Positions 23,352-35,800 of a stretch of DNA of 64,000 bases are shown piece by piece. The DNA lies in assembly GCA_027627225.1 (NCBI GenBank), contig CM051040.1, positions 29,431,634 to 29,495,633 on the forward strand. Direction: 5' to 3'. This DNA comes from Congeria kusceri. Its lineage: Eukaryota; Mollusca; Bivalvia; Myida; Dreissenidae. The position numbers and the translations under genes are program-made. How positions within the stretch are numbered: the stretch's first letter is position 1; every line of letters begins with the position of its first letter. The notes beneath the pieces are model-generated. The model worked only from the letters and a program-made list of their open reading frames with translations, searched no databases and was not told the DNA's origin.

Positions 23352-24592
23352 ATTGGCTAGTTTTGTGCATTGAATGAGTCTTCAGGATTTTTTTCAGGGG
23401 CCCCGGTACCGAGAGGGGTGACTTAGGGAGTGGTATCCCCTCCCTACGTGGAAATTTTTTTGCGGCATGTGTCAAATGACGTTATCTGGTGCGTTTTAGT
23501 TCTTAAAATTTAGGCAAACAGCTTTCATTTTTTGTAAACGTTTAAACGAAATGAAATAAACGAAACATCACCGTTAAAATGGTATACCTCGAGCCTTTTA
23601 GAAGTATCGGGCGTCAATTTTGTTGCGAAACTGAAAGTAACTATGTTTTCCGGATGTTTATGTCGAGTGCGCATCCCTTTCGCACAGTGACGTCATGATC
23701 AAACCAACTATTCTCGTCGTTCTCGAATATTTAGGTTACACTCGATCTACTTACGGAGCCTTTTTTTGTTCTATTAATTATGTTCATATGGGTATGCGTT
23801 TAGTGTTTTAACACTGTTTTAATCGTTACAACTGTTGAACATAGTACTGATTGGATAATTTGTGAATTTTAAGATCTTGATTAAAATTATACACTTATAT
23901 AATACATTCATTGCTCGTGCAAAAATGGCAGGACAATTTCCTCGTGCACGTCGAGCCTATGCGCGTCAAATGTTAGTACAGCACATGGTCCGTACACGCA
24001 CGCTTTCCATGCTTGGAACGTGACGTCGTAGTTGTCAGCAGACATTTCGCGCTCTGTTGTAGAATACACGGGTTTTACATGGCATGCATGTAAAACAAGA
24101 CAGCTTATTTTACGAAACTACAACAGTAATACTGGATAGGCTTTTACGATTACTATTTCATATTAGCATATTTTAGATTGATTTTCGCAGTTTATTTTTT
24201 TTATTGTAGTTACTAAATTTAGCAAATAAATAAGTGTGGATATTATAAAATACGAAAGGGCGAGGGTTTGTTTTGACGTGAATATGAGGTTACTTGTGTG
24301 TGGATACATGCCGACTGCGCGGATTCGTCAATGATAACGTCGTTCCATAGAAGCTAACCTGAGCGTTTCTATTGGCTTATATCGATTTTACTGCGTAATG
24401 AAACTCCGCCTACAGGGGCGGTGCTTCACGGTGATTGATTGCGGCTAAGTAATAGCAAATTATTAAAATTTTCGGCGAAGTGACACTCGCTTTGATCATT
24501 AACCGACTTGGTCGAGTGGGTGTACATATTTATAGAGTGAAAAACTGCCTTTATTAGGCAAGAGATTAGCTAGTTTTGTGCATTGAATGAGT
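23352..24592. mobile_element. 1.19 kb segment flanked by 28 bp direct repeats
   Basis: ATTGGCTAGTTTTGTGCATT plus GAATGAGT at 23352-23379 recurs at 24565-24592 with one mismatch (ATTAGC…). The enclosed 23380-24564 is richer in GC and CpG than its flanks and contains GTGACGTCATGATC and GACGTCGTAG (CRE-like cores). It shows no ORF of note. I see no terminal inverted repeats and no poly(A) tail. The direct repeats may be an unusually long target duplication or a rearrangement scar. Confidence 0.5.
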
Positions 24593-25045
24593 ACTCTTGT
24601 CCCATGTGATTTCTGTTCATTTGAATGAATGTTTTAGTTTTGCCTATGTGACATCACTTGTTATTTATTTTCTCAGTGTATTTGAAAGTGTTTCTGTTTG
24701 TATGATTCAACTAGACTCGTGTTTGAATTAATATTGCAGAAATTGTCTGCAAAGTGTTTAGCAAGGCAGCAGCAATATACCAATATTTTGTATTTATTGC
24801 AGTATGTGTTCATCCAAATTGTATAATACTTTGACAATTTTAATGTGTCGTGGCATTATATTGCCCCCAAATTCATACTGTAGCAGTCAATTATAAATAA
24901 TGAAAAGCCCTATTTATTTACAGTCTTGATGTAGTTTTAACAAAAATTGAATGCTATGACCCTAAATTAAGTGAATATGCTGATTTGTTTTAAGAAACAC
25001 ATGAAATAACATTTGCAATAAGTTAATGACAATGTCAAATTATTC
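24593..25045. other. AT-rich spacer
   Basis: No ORF, RNA gene or repeat recognised. Confidence 0.4.
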
Positions 25046-25290
25046 GGTCGACTATTCAGCGAATAATCTAAGCCTATTCTACTCGCCCTTTCGTCGGCGT
25101 CGGCGTAATGCTCTGATTAAGGTTTGCGTGCAACTAGTACATATCTCTATAACTCGTAAAGATATTGAATGGAAACTTCACATGTGTCTTCAGGGTCATT
25201 ATGTAAATTGTAATGTCACTGACCAAGGCCCATAACTATGACAAAAAAGTATGGATTGTCGAGCGCACTGTCCTGAGACAGCTGTTGTTT
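25046..25290 (+). mobile_element. Short Helitron-like element, AGCTCGACTATTC family
   Basis: GGTCGACTATTCAGCGAAT, then TTCGTCGGCGTCGGCGTAAT, a single internal unit, and the terminal stem CTGTC-CTGA-GACAG followed by CTGTTGTTT. Same family as 16689-16937 and 30762-31860. Confidence 0.72.
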
Positions 25291-25652
25291 ATTTATGACG
25301 TTAATTACCAGTATATTGGAATATATTAAAATGGTTCCAATGTATTGCAATAAAGTGTTTGTCATATTGTTGCATCTCTCGTGTTTAAGATGTTTTACTA
25401 AGAATTCAATTCACGTGATGCATGCTTTGCGAAAATTACCATTATTGTCTTTCGTATTTAAGGTATGTATCTGAATCGTTCACTACCAGCCATTTCGTAC
25501 CAAATAAGTGTAAGCATTATGTTTGTGTTGTGAACTGTTTGCTGACAATAAATATCTGTGTGATAAAATTGTCGTTTAGCTTTATCTGTTTTCGAAAATT
25601 CATTCTAATTGCGTGTATTTATAAAATAAATCGTTAAAGCCTTCAAATGTGC

Positions 25653-26140
25653 TTTGGGTATAACATGTCCATGTCTCCCACCACGTAGTGGGTAGGCAGA
25701 CATATTGATTTAGTGCTGGAAGGATGTATATCTGGATGGATGGATGGATGTCTGGACAGGTGAAACGAGTTTGCCTGCGCTTGTTCTCCGTAACCTCTGG
25801 TCGGATTTTGACGAAACTTCACAGGATTGATCAGTACCAAGTGCATTTGTGCATATCGTCAGCATTCCGTGGTCGTTGTATTGTGTGTGGAGTTGTGGAA
25901 GGTTTTCACCTTACACACCCTGTCTGCTATTGAGTTCTCTGTAACCCTTGGCCGGATTTGGATGAATGTTCATAGGGTTACCAAGTCTAGTTGTGCATAT
26001 GGACAGAACGTCACGATCTGCAGATTTTTGGGCGCAGTTACGGCAATTGGACGTTTTTAAAATAACAAACCTTATCTGTGAGTGTTTACTGTAACCTGAA
26101 ATTCGACAATACTTCACAGGCCGAAAACTATTTGATGATT
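25653..26140 (+). repeat. Diverged two-unit repeat element
   Basis: It opens with a stem (CCCACCACGTAGTGGG) and a GGATG microsatellite. Two diverged units follow, each with TCTCCGTAACC or TCTGTAACCC, GGTCGGATTT or GGCCGGATTT and ACTTCACAGG. The layout resembles the other tandem-unit elements, but the right end is not clear. Confidence 0.4.
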
Positions 26141-26245
26141 TAAAACTAGCTTATTGTGCGCTTAAAATCAATGTTTTTTCTTACCGTTGTGTTCATTTTA
26201 AATAGAAATTAGAAATACATGTTAATTAACTTTGTTTAGTTATTT

Positions 26246-27515
26246 ATACCCCCACAATAGAAGTTTGGGGGGGGGGGGGGGTATATGGGAGTGAGCTTGT
26301 CGGTATGTTGGTTTTTAGTTTCCGGATGATAACTCAAGAAAGGGTTTACATATTCAAATACATTTTGGTACACACGTGTAACATCATAAAAAACAGGCAA
26401 GTTCGAAATTGGTTACTAACCACTCAATGTTGAAAGAGTTATGACACCTTGTCGACGAAACTCCTCAAAAACACGGTTTCCGGATAATAACTCAAGAAAG
26501 GCTTGACATATTCAAATAATTTTTGGTCACATGTGTAACATCGTAAAAAACAGGTTGAGTTCAACTTTGGTTACAAACCACTAAATTTATACAGAGTTAT
26601 GGCTCCTTTTCGACTAAAATAAATTGTATTCATCTAGTGTTTACGACATGCCTCTTGTCATGTCAAAACATGTGTGACGGGGGCATCCGTGTCCGTGTAC
26701 AGCTTGCATGTTTATACATTTGTACAAAACACACAGTTTGGTCTGTTGAATTTTTTGTTTGGTTATACCCCTACAAACGAAGTTTGGTGGCGGAGGGGGG
26801 GGTATATAGGAGTGAGATTTTCGGTCTGTTGGACTTATGGTTTCAAGTTCGACTTTGGTTACAAACCAATAAGTTTTGACAGTTATGGACACTTCGACGT
26901 AAATTCCCTAAAAACATGGTTTTCGGATGATAACTCAAGAATGGCTTGACATATTCAAATAATTATTGATACACATGTGTAGCATAATAAAATACAGATT
27001 AAATTGGACTTCGGTAAGAAATCACTAAATTTTGACAGAGTTATAGCCCCGTTTCGACTTAAATTCCCTACAAATGGTTTCTGGACGATAACTCAAGAAT
27101 GGCTTGACATATTTAAATAAATTTTGGTAAACTTATGGAGCATAATTAAATACATGTCAAGTTCTACTTTGGTTACAAACCACTAAATTTTGACTGAGTT
27201 ATGGTCCCTTTATTTACTTAAATTTCCTAAAAACTCGGTTTTAGGGCAATAGCTCACGGAAGGCTCCTCATATTTAAATTATTTTTGAATATACCAGGTA
27301 GGTGTAACACCATAAAATACAGGTCAGGTTCGACTTTGGTTACAAACCACTAAATGTTGACAGGATTATGGCTCCTATTATAATTTTTTCCAAATACATT
27401 TTTAAACATTCTCAAATTAAAGCATTCTCATTGTGTCCTCTTTCAAATTAATGCCATAGTTGTGTGACAAGGCCATATTGTGGGGGTATATCCGTCACTT
27501 ATGTGACAATCCTAG
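26246..27515 (+). mobile_element. Helitron-like element with about 190 bp tandem units (GATAACTCAAGAAAGG family)
   Basis: The left end is ATACCCCCAC… with a G run and GTATATGGGAGTGAG. About six units repeat CGGATGATAACTCAAGAAAG, GACATATTCAAATAATTTTG, ACAGGTTGAGTTC and TTTTGACAGAGTTATGGC. The right end is the stem GTCAC-TTAT-GTGAC (27494-27507), then AATC and CTAG (27512-27515) followed by TT. Confidence 0.7.
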
Positions 27516-27529
27516 TTGTATTTATGCCA

Positions 27530-29812
27530 CTATATCTGTTGTAAGATCGTGCATACACACTTTAAAATGTTAGTGGTAAATTCTGGAAAGGCCTATTAAC
27601 CGATGCGACCACTTTAACTACGAAATAGGAACGTAGACTTCTCAAGAATCGAATAGCACGAAGATCCTGTTGATCATCGTGGGCATGTTCTGGGTCAAGT
27701 GTTAACATCCTCGATAACTTGAAACAATCCTGGAAAAGCAGGATATCCCGTACACGTTCGAAATAAGTATTTGTCAAACATGTAAACACCTTTTCCAAAA
27801 ATGCTTTTCAATACTTCTAGTTACACTATACAATTAGATTTAAATGCCCCCAAACTAATTGGAAATATACACATTAAATAGTATAGTACAAAAGTGAGAT
27901 GCTAGTAATTCACATTTCCATTGTACTTACGGCAATCATTCGGACAGAAAATCACTAAGTATGGTATTAAGGGTAATATATTAGTGTAATATGCTGTACC
28001 AGCAATGGCTTGAGTTGTTACATTAATACATTTTCACTACAATAATGTTCACTTGTGGGGCACTTTGCTGCGTACATGATACCACAGTTAAACTGGTTAA
28101 CATATTTTTATATATAATCACATACTATTTTGAACAGTAAACATATGCTTTTTTTGCACATTTGTATACAATTAAACAGATGACTAAATGTTAATTTACT
28201 AATTCTGGCTAAAATGTTTACTTGCACTACACATAGTTTGAATATATTTTTTGATATAAAAGTATATTTTAGAGAAATTCCATCTGTTGTTTAGTAGTAG
28301 TTGGTAGGCAAAGATTAATAGGTATATGTAAAAAAACAACAAAGAAATTATATGGACGTATGTTTGGATGTATGTATGAAATAATGGATGTACATGCATG
28401 TAATCTATGTCCAGTATTGCCTAGTGATATTTTTTTTTCAGTTGGTGAGCAGTGAGCAAATAATATACCACAAAATACCATCACATCGGGCCCTCGTCAA
28501 TGGTAATTTATAAATTGATGATACATATGGCTATGCAGAATATTTCTGGAAGGTTTTAATTTGTTAATCAACTTAATCTGTTGTAAACATTATTCAGGGA
28601 ATGGACATCAACTGATAACCGACCATCATAATTGTGCGTGAGATGCAAACTTAACATTACCGAACTCATTGAACTCATTTACAAGAAGTGTGCGAGCGAT
28701 ATTATGTAATACAAACACAAAATAACAGAATCCATTGACCTCTTTTATAAACGTGACATTGTGCAGTGCAAACACGCAACTATAGAACCCATTGACCTTA
28801 TGGAAAAAAACAGTATATTTGAAGAAAAGGTAACCGAAATTGCTACATAGAGAATTTTTTTGAACTTCCTAACTCATTGTTTCGGTCATGAGAAACTTGT
28901 ACTTAGTCACATTAAAGTTCCTTTGTAGAAAAGTCAACGGGTTCTGTAATTTTGTGTTTGCATTACCTGATGTCGCTCGTAAACTTCTTATAAAAGAGGT
29001 CAATGGGTTCTGTAGTTTTGTGTTTGCATTATCTGATGTCGCTCATACATTTCTTGTAAAAGAGGTCAATGGGTTCTGTAGTTTTGTGTTTGCATTATCT
29101 GATGTCGCTCGTACACTTCTTGTAAAAGGTGTTAATGGGTTCTGTAATTTTGTGTTGGCATTTTCTAATGTCGCTCGTACACTTCTTGTACAGGGGGTCA
29201 ATGGGTTCTGTTGTTTTGTGTTTTCATTATTTGATGTCGCTCGTACACTTTTTGTAAAAGGGGTCAATGGTTTCTGTAGTTTTGTGTTTGCAATATCTGA
29301 TGTCGCTCGTACACTTCTTGTAACAGGGGTCAATGGGCTCTGTAGTTTTGTGTTTGCATTATATGATATCGCTCGTACACTTCTTGTAAAATGGATCAAT
29401 GGGTTCTGTAATTTTGTGTTTGCATTATCTGATGTCGCTCGTACACTGTAACAGGGGTCAATGGGCTCTGTAGTTTTGTTTGCATGACACGGTTTCGCAC
29501 ATATATTTCCTCCAGGTAGTGGAACACAAACGAGACAAATGGAATGCTGTGTTTCTATTGATCCAGGTGAATTAACCTGCCTAAGTGGATATATTCAGAA
29601 ATAGTTTTCAAACTTTTTAATTATTGAAGTGTATTACAATGTATGACGGCACTTTTGAGTACGTGCATGCGCACATTTTTCTCCCATAAACTGGTATTTT
29701 GCAGTGTTGATTGGTTCTCGAGCTCCGGATTTCATGCCCACTATGTAAGTAAACGTTGTTGGCGCGTTGCGTATTGTCTGTTGGTAGCTTGGTAAAGTAA
29801 CACGCTCACGCC
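27530..29812 (+). other. Copy A of a duplicated upstream region of the Ly6-type gene
   Basis: Segments of this stretch reappear in the same order at 44950-55820. The pairs are: GTAAGATCGTGCATACACAC (27540) with GTAAGATCGTACATACACTC (44960); the area of 27610-27690 with 48290-48360; the ATGTTTGGATGTATGTATG region (28360) with 50608; the 66 bp repeat units with 55300-55450; and the exon 1 area with 55560-55800. No separate gene is seen. The 78-codon minus-strand frame at 27562-27798 has protein-like composition but no motif. Confidence 0.55.
28680..29480. repeat. 66 bp tandem repeat with an orientation switch
   Basis: From about 28938 to 29460, eight units carry GGTTCTGTAGTTTTGTGTTT, GATGTCGCTCGTACACTTCT and AGGGGTCAATG. 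They translate as a 22-residue unit in an open plus-strand frame (28888-29451) and are also open on the minus strand. At about 28680-28800, two diverged units lie in the opposite orientation (…CATTGACCTCTTTTATAA…). The array sits about 350 bp before the Ly6-type start codon. Three related units stand before the dead copy at 55745. I regard it as a non-coding repeat. Confidence 0.8.
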
Positions 29813-32800
29813 ATGAAGACGAACGTTTTGTTGACACTCGCTTTTGTGATTTGTCTTTGTGCAGGTGAGAAGCAGCTATAATATTAATTGTTATGCAATC
29901 TTTGTCATTACATATGGATATATATTTTCAAATATACACCTATTAATGTTTTACCGCGTATTTTAAATGATTTGTTTTTTTACGTTGCAAATTCGCTACT
30001 TTGATTCGTGATTTATACGGCGGGCGTTGACCGATTATACATATCAGTTTTATGATATACCTATGAAACCCATTTTTTCGGAACCTAGCGAGCAGTTTTC
30101 GCGACCATGCATTTTTTTGAATTGCAATAAAATAAGGCTCCGACACATACCAATTTGTATGATTATACATACGTTAGCAAATACAGAAATACTCTGTTAT
30201 TTTTCTTCTTTTTTTTAATGTTTGTGCATAATTTGATACAATACAATTTAAAGTGGATTTTTTTTCGTAAAAAGAAATTCCTTCCATTATCGATTTTAAA
30301 TATATTTTTATTAAAAAACAACACAAACAAAAACAACGGATTTGTTATTAAACGTGAGAAGATATTTTGCGCGTTATAACAGTGATCTCATCAAGCCGAC
30401 TGGTTTAAAGACCAAACATTTCATAGCCCGATACGGTCTAAAGGTTACGGTCGCAATGTTTTGCAAATACTGTCAAACTTTCACAAAACTTTCAATAAAG
30501 TAATAATCAATCTGTTCATATTATCTTTTTTATATATATAATAAGTATGAGTTTAATGATTTAGTGTAATTGAGTTATGCCTATTAAAGAAGTAGAAGCT
30601 AAAATGCACTGATATCACGCAAGTTAAAACGGCCCCAAGTTAAAACGGCTCCAGTTATAAATACATGTGGTCAAAACGGCCCCATTTATTCAGAGGTTTT
30701 CATAGTTTAAATTTATGTGCAAACAACACAAAAAATATGATATTAGTTTATTTCAGTTTTTAGCTCGACTATTCATCGAATAGTTCGTGCTATATTATTC
30801 ACCCTTTCGTCGGCATCGGCGTAATGCTCTGGTTAAGGTTTGCGTGCAACAAGTCCATATCTCTGTAACTACTATAGATATTCAATTGAAACTTCACACA
30901 TGTGTTCGGGGTCATTATTTGAGGTCACTAACCAAGCCTTATAACTCTGACCTGCAATTTAGCAGAATTATGCGCCTTGTTGTACTTAAAAAATCAGGTT
31001 AAAGTTTGCATGCAACAACTCCATATCTCTATATCTACTGCAGATATTCAATTGAAACTTCACACATGTATTCGGGGTCATTATGTGAGGTCACTGGCCA
31101 AACCTTATAACTCTGACCTGCAATTTAGCAAAATTATGCGCCTTTTTGTACTTAGAAAATCAGGTTAAAGTTTGCTTGCAACAACTCCATATCTCTATAT
31201 CTACTGCAGATATTCAATTGAAACTTCAAACATGCCTTCATGTTTATGGTATAAGATCACTGGCCAAGACCCATGACTGTGACCAGCATTTTAGCAGAAT
31301 TATGCCCCTTTTTGTACTTAGAAATTCAGGATAAAGTTTGCGTGTAACAACTCTATATCTCAACTACTACAGATATTCAATTGAAACTTCACACATGTCT
31401 TCAGGGTCATTATATAAGGTCACTGACCAAGGCCCATAACACAGACCTGCAAATTAGCAGAATTATGCCCCTTTTTGTACTTAAAGATTTTCAGGTTAAA
31501 GTTTGCGTGCAACAACTTAATATCTCTATATCAGCTACAGATGTTCAATTAAAACTGTGCACATGTCTACAAAGTCATTTATATAAGGTCAGTGGCCTAG
31601 GCACATAAGCGTTTTATTTGTTCTTTGTATGAAAGAGATTTTTTTTGTCGTGTAATATTTTCTCACAATAAATTTACATACATACATGCATATATGCACA
31701 AAATTACTATTTTAAATTCATTGTATAATACATATACAACAACAATGTGTATAGGCACATAACTGTGACCAGCATTTTAGCAGAATTATGCCCATTTTTG
31801 TAGTGATAAAGTCCAATCGGTTGAGTAGTCGAGCGCGCTGTCCTGAGACAGCTCTTGTTTGCATAACAGGTCCTTTTTACGTTAACTTGTTAAATTTGCT
31901 TTTTAGTTTTGTTCCTGTGCAGCATTTTGTAAAAAAGTTATCCGCACGTGTTTTGTGACTATTAACTATTAGTAAATGACCATATCTACTAAATCGGCGA
32001 CTTTTATCATTCTATGTGTAGAAGTTGTATATGTGTAACATAAAATCAACGAAGTAAAAAATTCGGATAACGTACTTAAATGTATCGTATCTTAATTGTT
32101 CTTTGTTGAACAATGATTTTCGTTTTATTGGGGACCTTGACAATAGTTTGTTATTTCGCATGGAAGAAACTAATTAATGGTTTCCTGACATTATACAACA
32201 CGCATGAATTTTTTAACGGGTTTCGTTTTTAAATTCGATTTTGATGTAACGTATCTTATTATATTTTTTGTTCTTTTCCAGTCTTCAATTGTTATTCATC
32301 TCTAAAAATTACACTGTTTTATTAAAAACATATCACAGTTTATCTATCTTTTTAGCAATATTAGAAAATGAAAATCGCATTATCTAAATTATAGAGATAT
32401 AAAACACATTTATTTACTTTTACACTGGTATAATTTAACCACTTCGTTACCATCCCATAACTTTATTTCGATGGGAGTGTGACCTACATGGGGTGACCAG
32501 AAACTAGCCTTTACTAATTACGTCATGATCTTCCTTTTAGACTAACATCCACGCATGATAGTTGACATAAAAAGAAAGGCTCCCCTCGTCTCTTGTGCTT
32601 AGATATAACATTACTATATTTTGTGGGTTTTTTTTCCTGGTACCCTAAGGCCTACGAATGTACATGTTGACACTATATAACATAATATGTATTTGTTCTA
32701 TGTAACATGTTGGCCGAAAGTTACTTTTTTGGGAGTACACGTAAACAACCACACACAAAAAAAGTATTGTTATTGATTTTTTTCTATTCTTAAACGCTTT

Positions 32801-35800
32801 ACTGCCTACTGGTCAAATCGATTTTATCTCATACTTTATCTTCTTCACATAATTATTCGTTGAATTATTAATTTATTCGATAACGCATGCATTTACTTGC
32901 TTACAATATTCATAAATAATAAGTATTTGTTGTGAATTTTGTCTAGCTGTTTCCAGTAATTTATAAATACAACCTCCATATCCATTACATATTGCTTATT
33001 CTTTTATATTGGTTTACATTTTAATAAATATAGTTAAACACACCAGACCATCTTCCCCCATAAACTTATATAGTATTTTTTTTTTGACACCTCTGATGTT
33101 TTGTGAAATTGTTATATTTGAATTATATGCTCACCTGTTTTCACAATATATGTATTTTCCATATCAAATACATATTGCTTATTCTTTTATATTAATTTAC
33201 ATTTTAAGAAATTTAGTTAATCACACCAGACCACCTACCCCTATAAAACTTATCTCGTAATTATGATTATTATTATTATTATTATTATAATAATAGTAAT
33301 AATAGTAAATATATTTCCTCGAAACCATGTATATATTGACCAATACTAAAATACCGGATAGAGCGATAGATAATAAAGTTTTTTAAATCTTTTATATTAT
33401 ATTTATTATTTTATATATTATTATTGCTATCACTAGTGCATATATTTAAAACAAAATACGTTTCAGGATATTCCACAGCGATTAAGTGCTACGAATGCGA
33501 AGACCATACCACGTGTATGGATGCGTTTGACAAGAGCAAACATACTCCAAAGGAAGGCTGTGTGCAATGCATGAAAGTCAAAGCCAAATCGGACTCGGTC
33601 AGCGGTAAGAAAAATATCGTTACAACAACAACTACTGCTAATGCTACTACTATTGCTACTGCTACTTCTACTGCTACTGCTACTACTCCTCCTCCTCCTC
33701 ATTGTCCTTCTCCTCATCCTACAACAACAACAACAACAGCAAAAGCACCCGTTACCGCCACCACCACCACAACAACAACAACAACTTCTACAACTACTAC
33801 TACTATTACTACTACTACTTCTACTACCACTACTACCACTACTACTTCTACTAATTCTACTACTAATAATACTAGTACCACTACTACTTCTTTGAAATTT
33901 TGAATAATAACATTATTATCTAAGCTGTGATGTTTAACGTTATTTCCATTGACATGAATTTGGAATAAATCTGGGCCTAGTGCGACGTTGGGTAGCCGTA
34001 AACCGGCTTAAACCCCAATGCGTTGCATGGACCGTTCAAATGCGGTGACCCCTTTTATTCATATTTGTGTTTGTGTTTGTTACGTGTTTTTCGTATTGCG
34101 CTGTATGACATTGGATATTGGCCACTTGCCTTAATTGAAGGACCTTGTACTGTAAATAAGCACGGTGTTCCGTTAGGGCCACTGGTTGTTTCGCACTCCC
34201 GACCTTTGGATTACAAGCGCGAGAACGCGAGAACACAATACGAAGTTGCGAAATCACGATGCGAGGTTGCGAAGTTACGATGCGATATCGCGAAATTAAT
34301 ATCGCGATTTCGCATTGTAATATCGCGCCCTCGCATCCTGTTTTCGCGTTTTCGCCCTTGTATATCTAACGGTCGAAAATGCAAAAAAAACGATGCGAGC
34401 CTGCAAAATTAATATCGCAATATCGAATCGTATAATCGCAAGTTCGCATCGTATTCTCGCAATTTCGCATCGTTTTTTGCGATCTCGCATCGTAGTCGCG
34501 CGTTTTCGCATCGTGGATTCGCACTCTCGGCCTTTGGATAACAAGCTCGAGAACGCGAGAACACGAGACGAAGGAGCGAAATCACGACGCAATGTTGCGA
34601 AACAACGATGTGAAAGTGCTAGATTACGATGCGAAATTGCGAAATTAATATCGCGATCTCGCATCATGTTTTTGCGTTTTCGCATAGGTCGAAATTGCGA
34701 AACAACGATAGTAATATCGTTCTCTCGCCTACCGGTTGCATATGCGCAGACATGTCATTTTAGTTTAAAAATAAGTTTACCGGTAGATCTATTTTTAAAA
34801 CTTTACACGTATTTTTCCATATATAGTTTACTGTTTAATTGAATCCTGTCGTATTTATTTTTTTATTCAATCAGTTAATGTAGTAAGTTTGGTCATTTTG
34901 TGTATCCAACGATATCCGACAATTCTATTCCAGTAAAATGTTAATACAACAGAAGTAACGGCCGTAAGAGATTTTTGTGTTTAAATTTAAATGTCATCCG
35001 AGCTCAGTTTCAGGGATGTGCTTGTATGTTCTTATTGTCTTTATGTATTACTCACCCATTTTAAAAGTATGTTCAATAAAATCAAATAAATATGCCAGTA
35101 GAGGACTAGATATAGTGCATGTATAGTCCGTTATTTCTGAACTGGCAAAACATGAATAATTTCACGGTGGTCGAACGTGTTATTTTTAGAATGTGATTTT
35201 CGTCGCAGTTTTCCGTCGTATTTACGGGTATTGATGAGCCTTTTTGATATGCAAAGTACATGTAAATAACATAAGCAATTCTGCACTGAACATGAGTCGG
35301 GATGGCCGAGTGGTTTAAAGAAGAAAAACATCTATTGTTTAACCGAACGGTCCGGGTTCGAATCCCAGACACGTAAACCCTTTATTTCGTTATTTACGCA
35401 AGTTTTTTTTAATTATTATATATATTTCAACACGATTACTTTTAGTAAGTCATGATTTCCACGAATAAAATAATATTAAAAGCAACACAGAGACGGACAC
35501 CGCATTCACAAAGCTTCATGATAAACTATTAAACTATATAATATTGATATTTAAGTTCTTCATTAAGGCTCATTAAGCATGCCTTATGTGTAACATTCAT
35601 ATTGGAAAAAATAATCAAGTAGTTCATATAATAATTGTTGTTATCAGCATACATGTATTTGATCTAATGTGCATTCTCTAAACTGTTGCATTTAATTCAT
35701 ATAACGAACTCGTCCTCTAGTATGCATCTGCCGAAATGACTTGTCTGCGCATATGAAACCGGAAGGCGACAGAACGATATTACTATCGTTGTTTCGCAAT

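Noticed and set aside
28888..29451. 187-codon frame of 22-residue hydrophobic repeats
   Set aside because: It is repeat-driven, open on both strands and diverges freely between copies A and B, so I kept it as a repeat only.
33641..33895. 84-codon poly-Leu/Gln frame
   Set aside because: It is a shifted translation of the ACA/ACT microsatellite.
35296..35372. Functional tRNA gene
   Set aside because: A and B boxes are good, but the acceptor stem does not pair and the T-stem has a mismatch.
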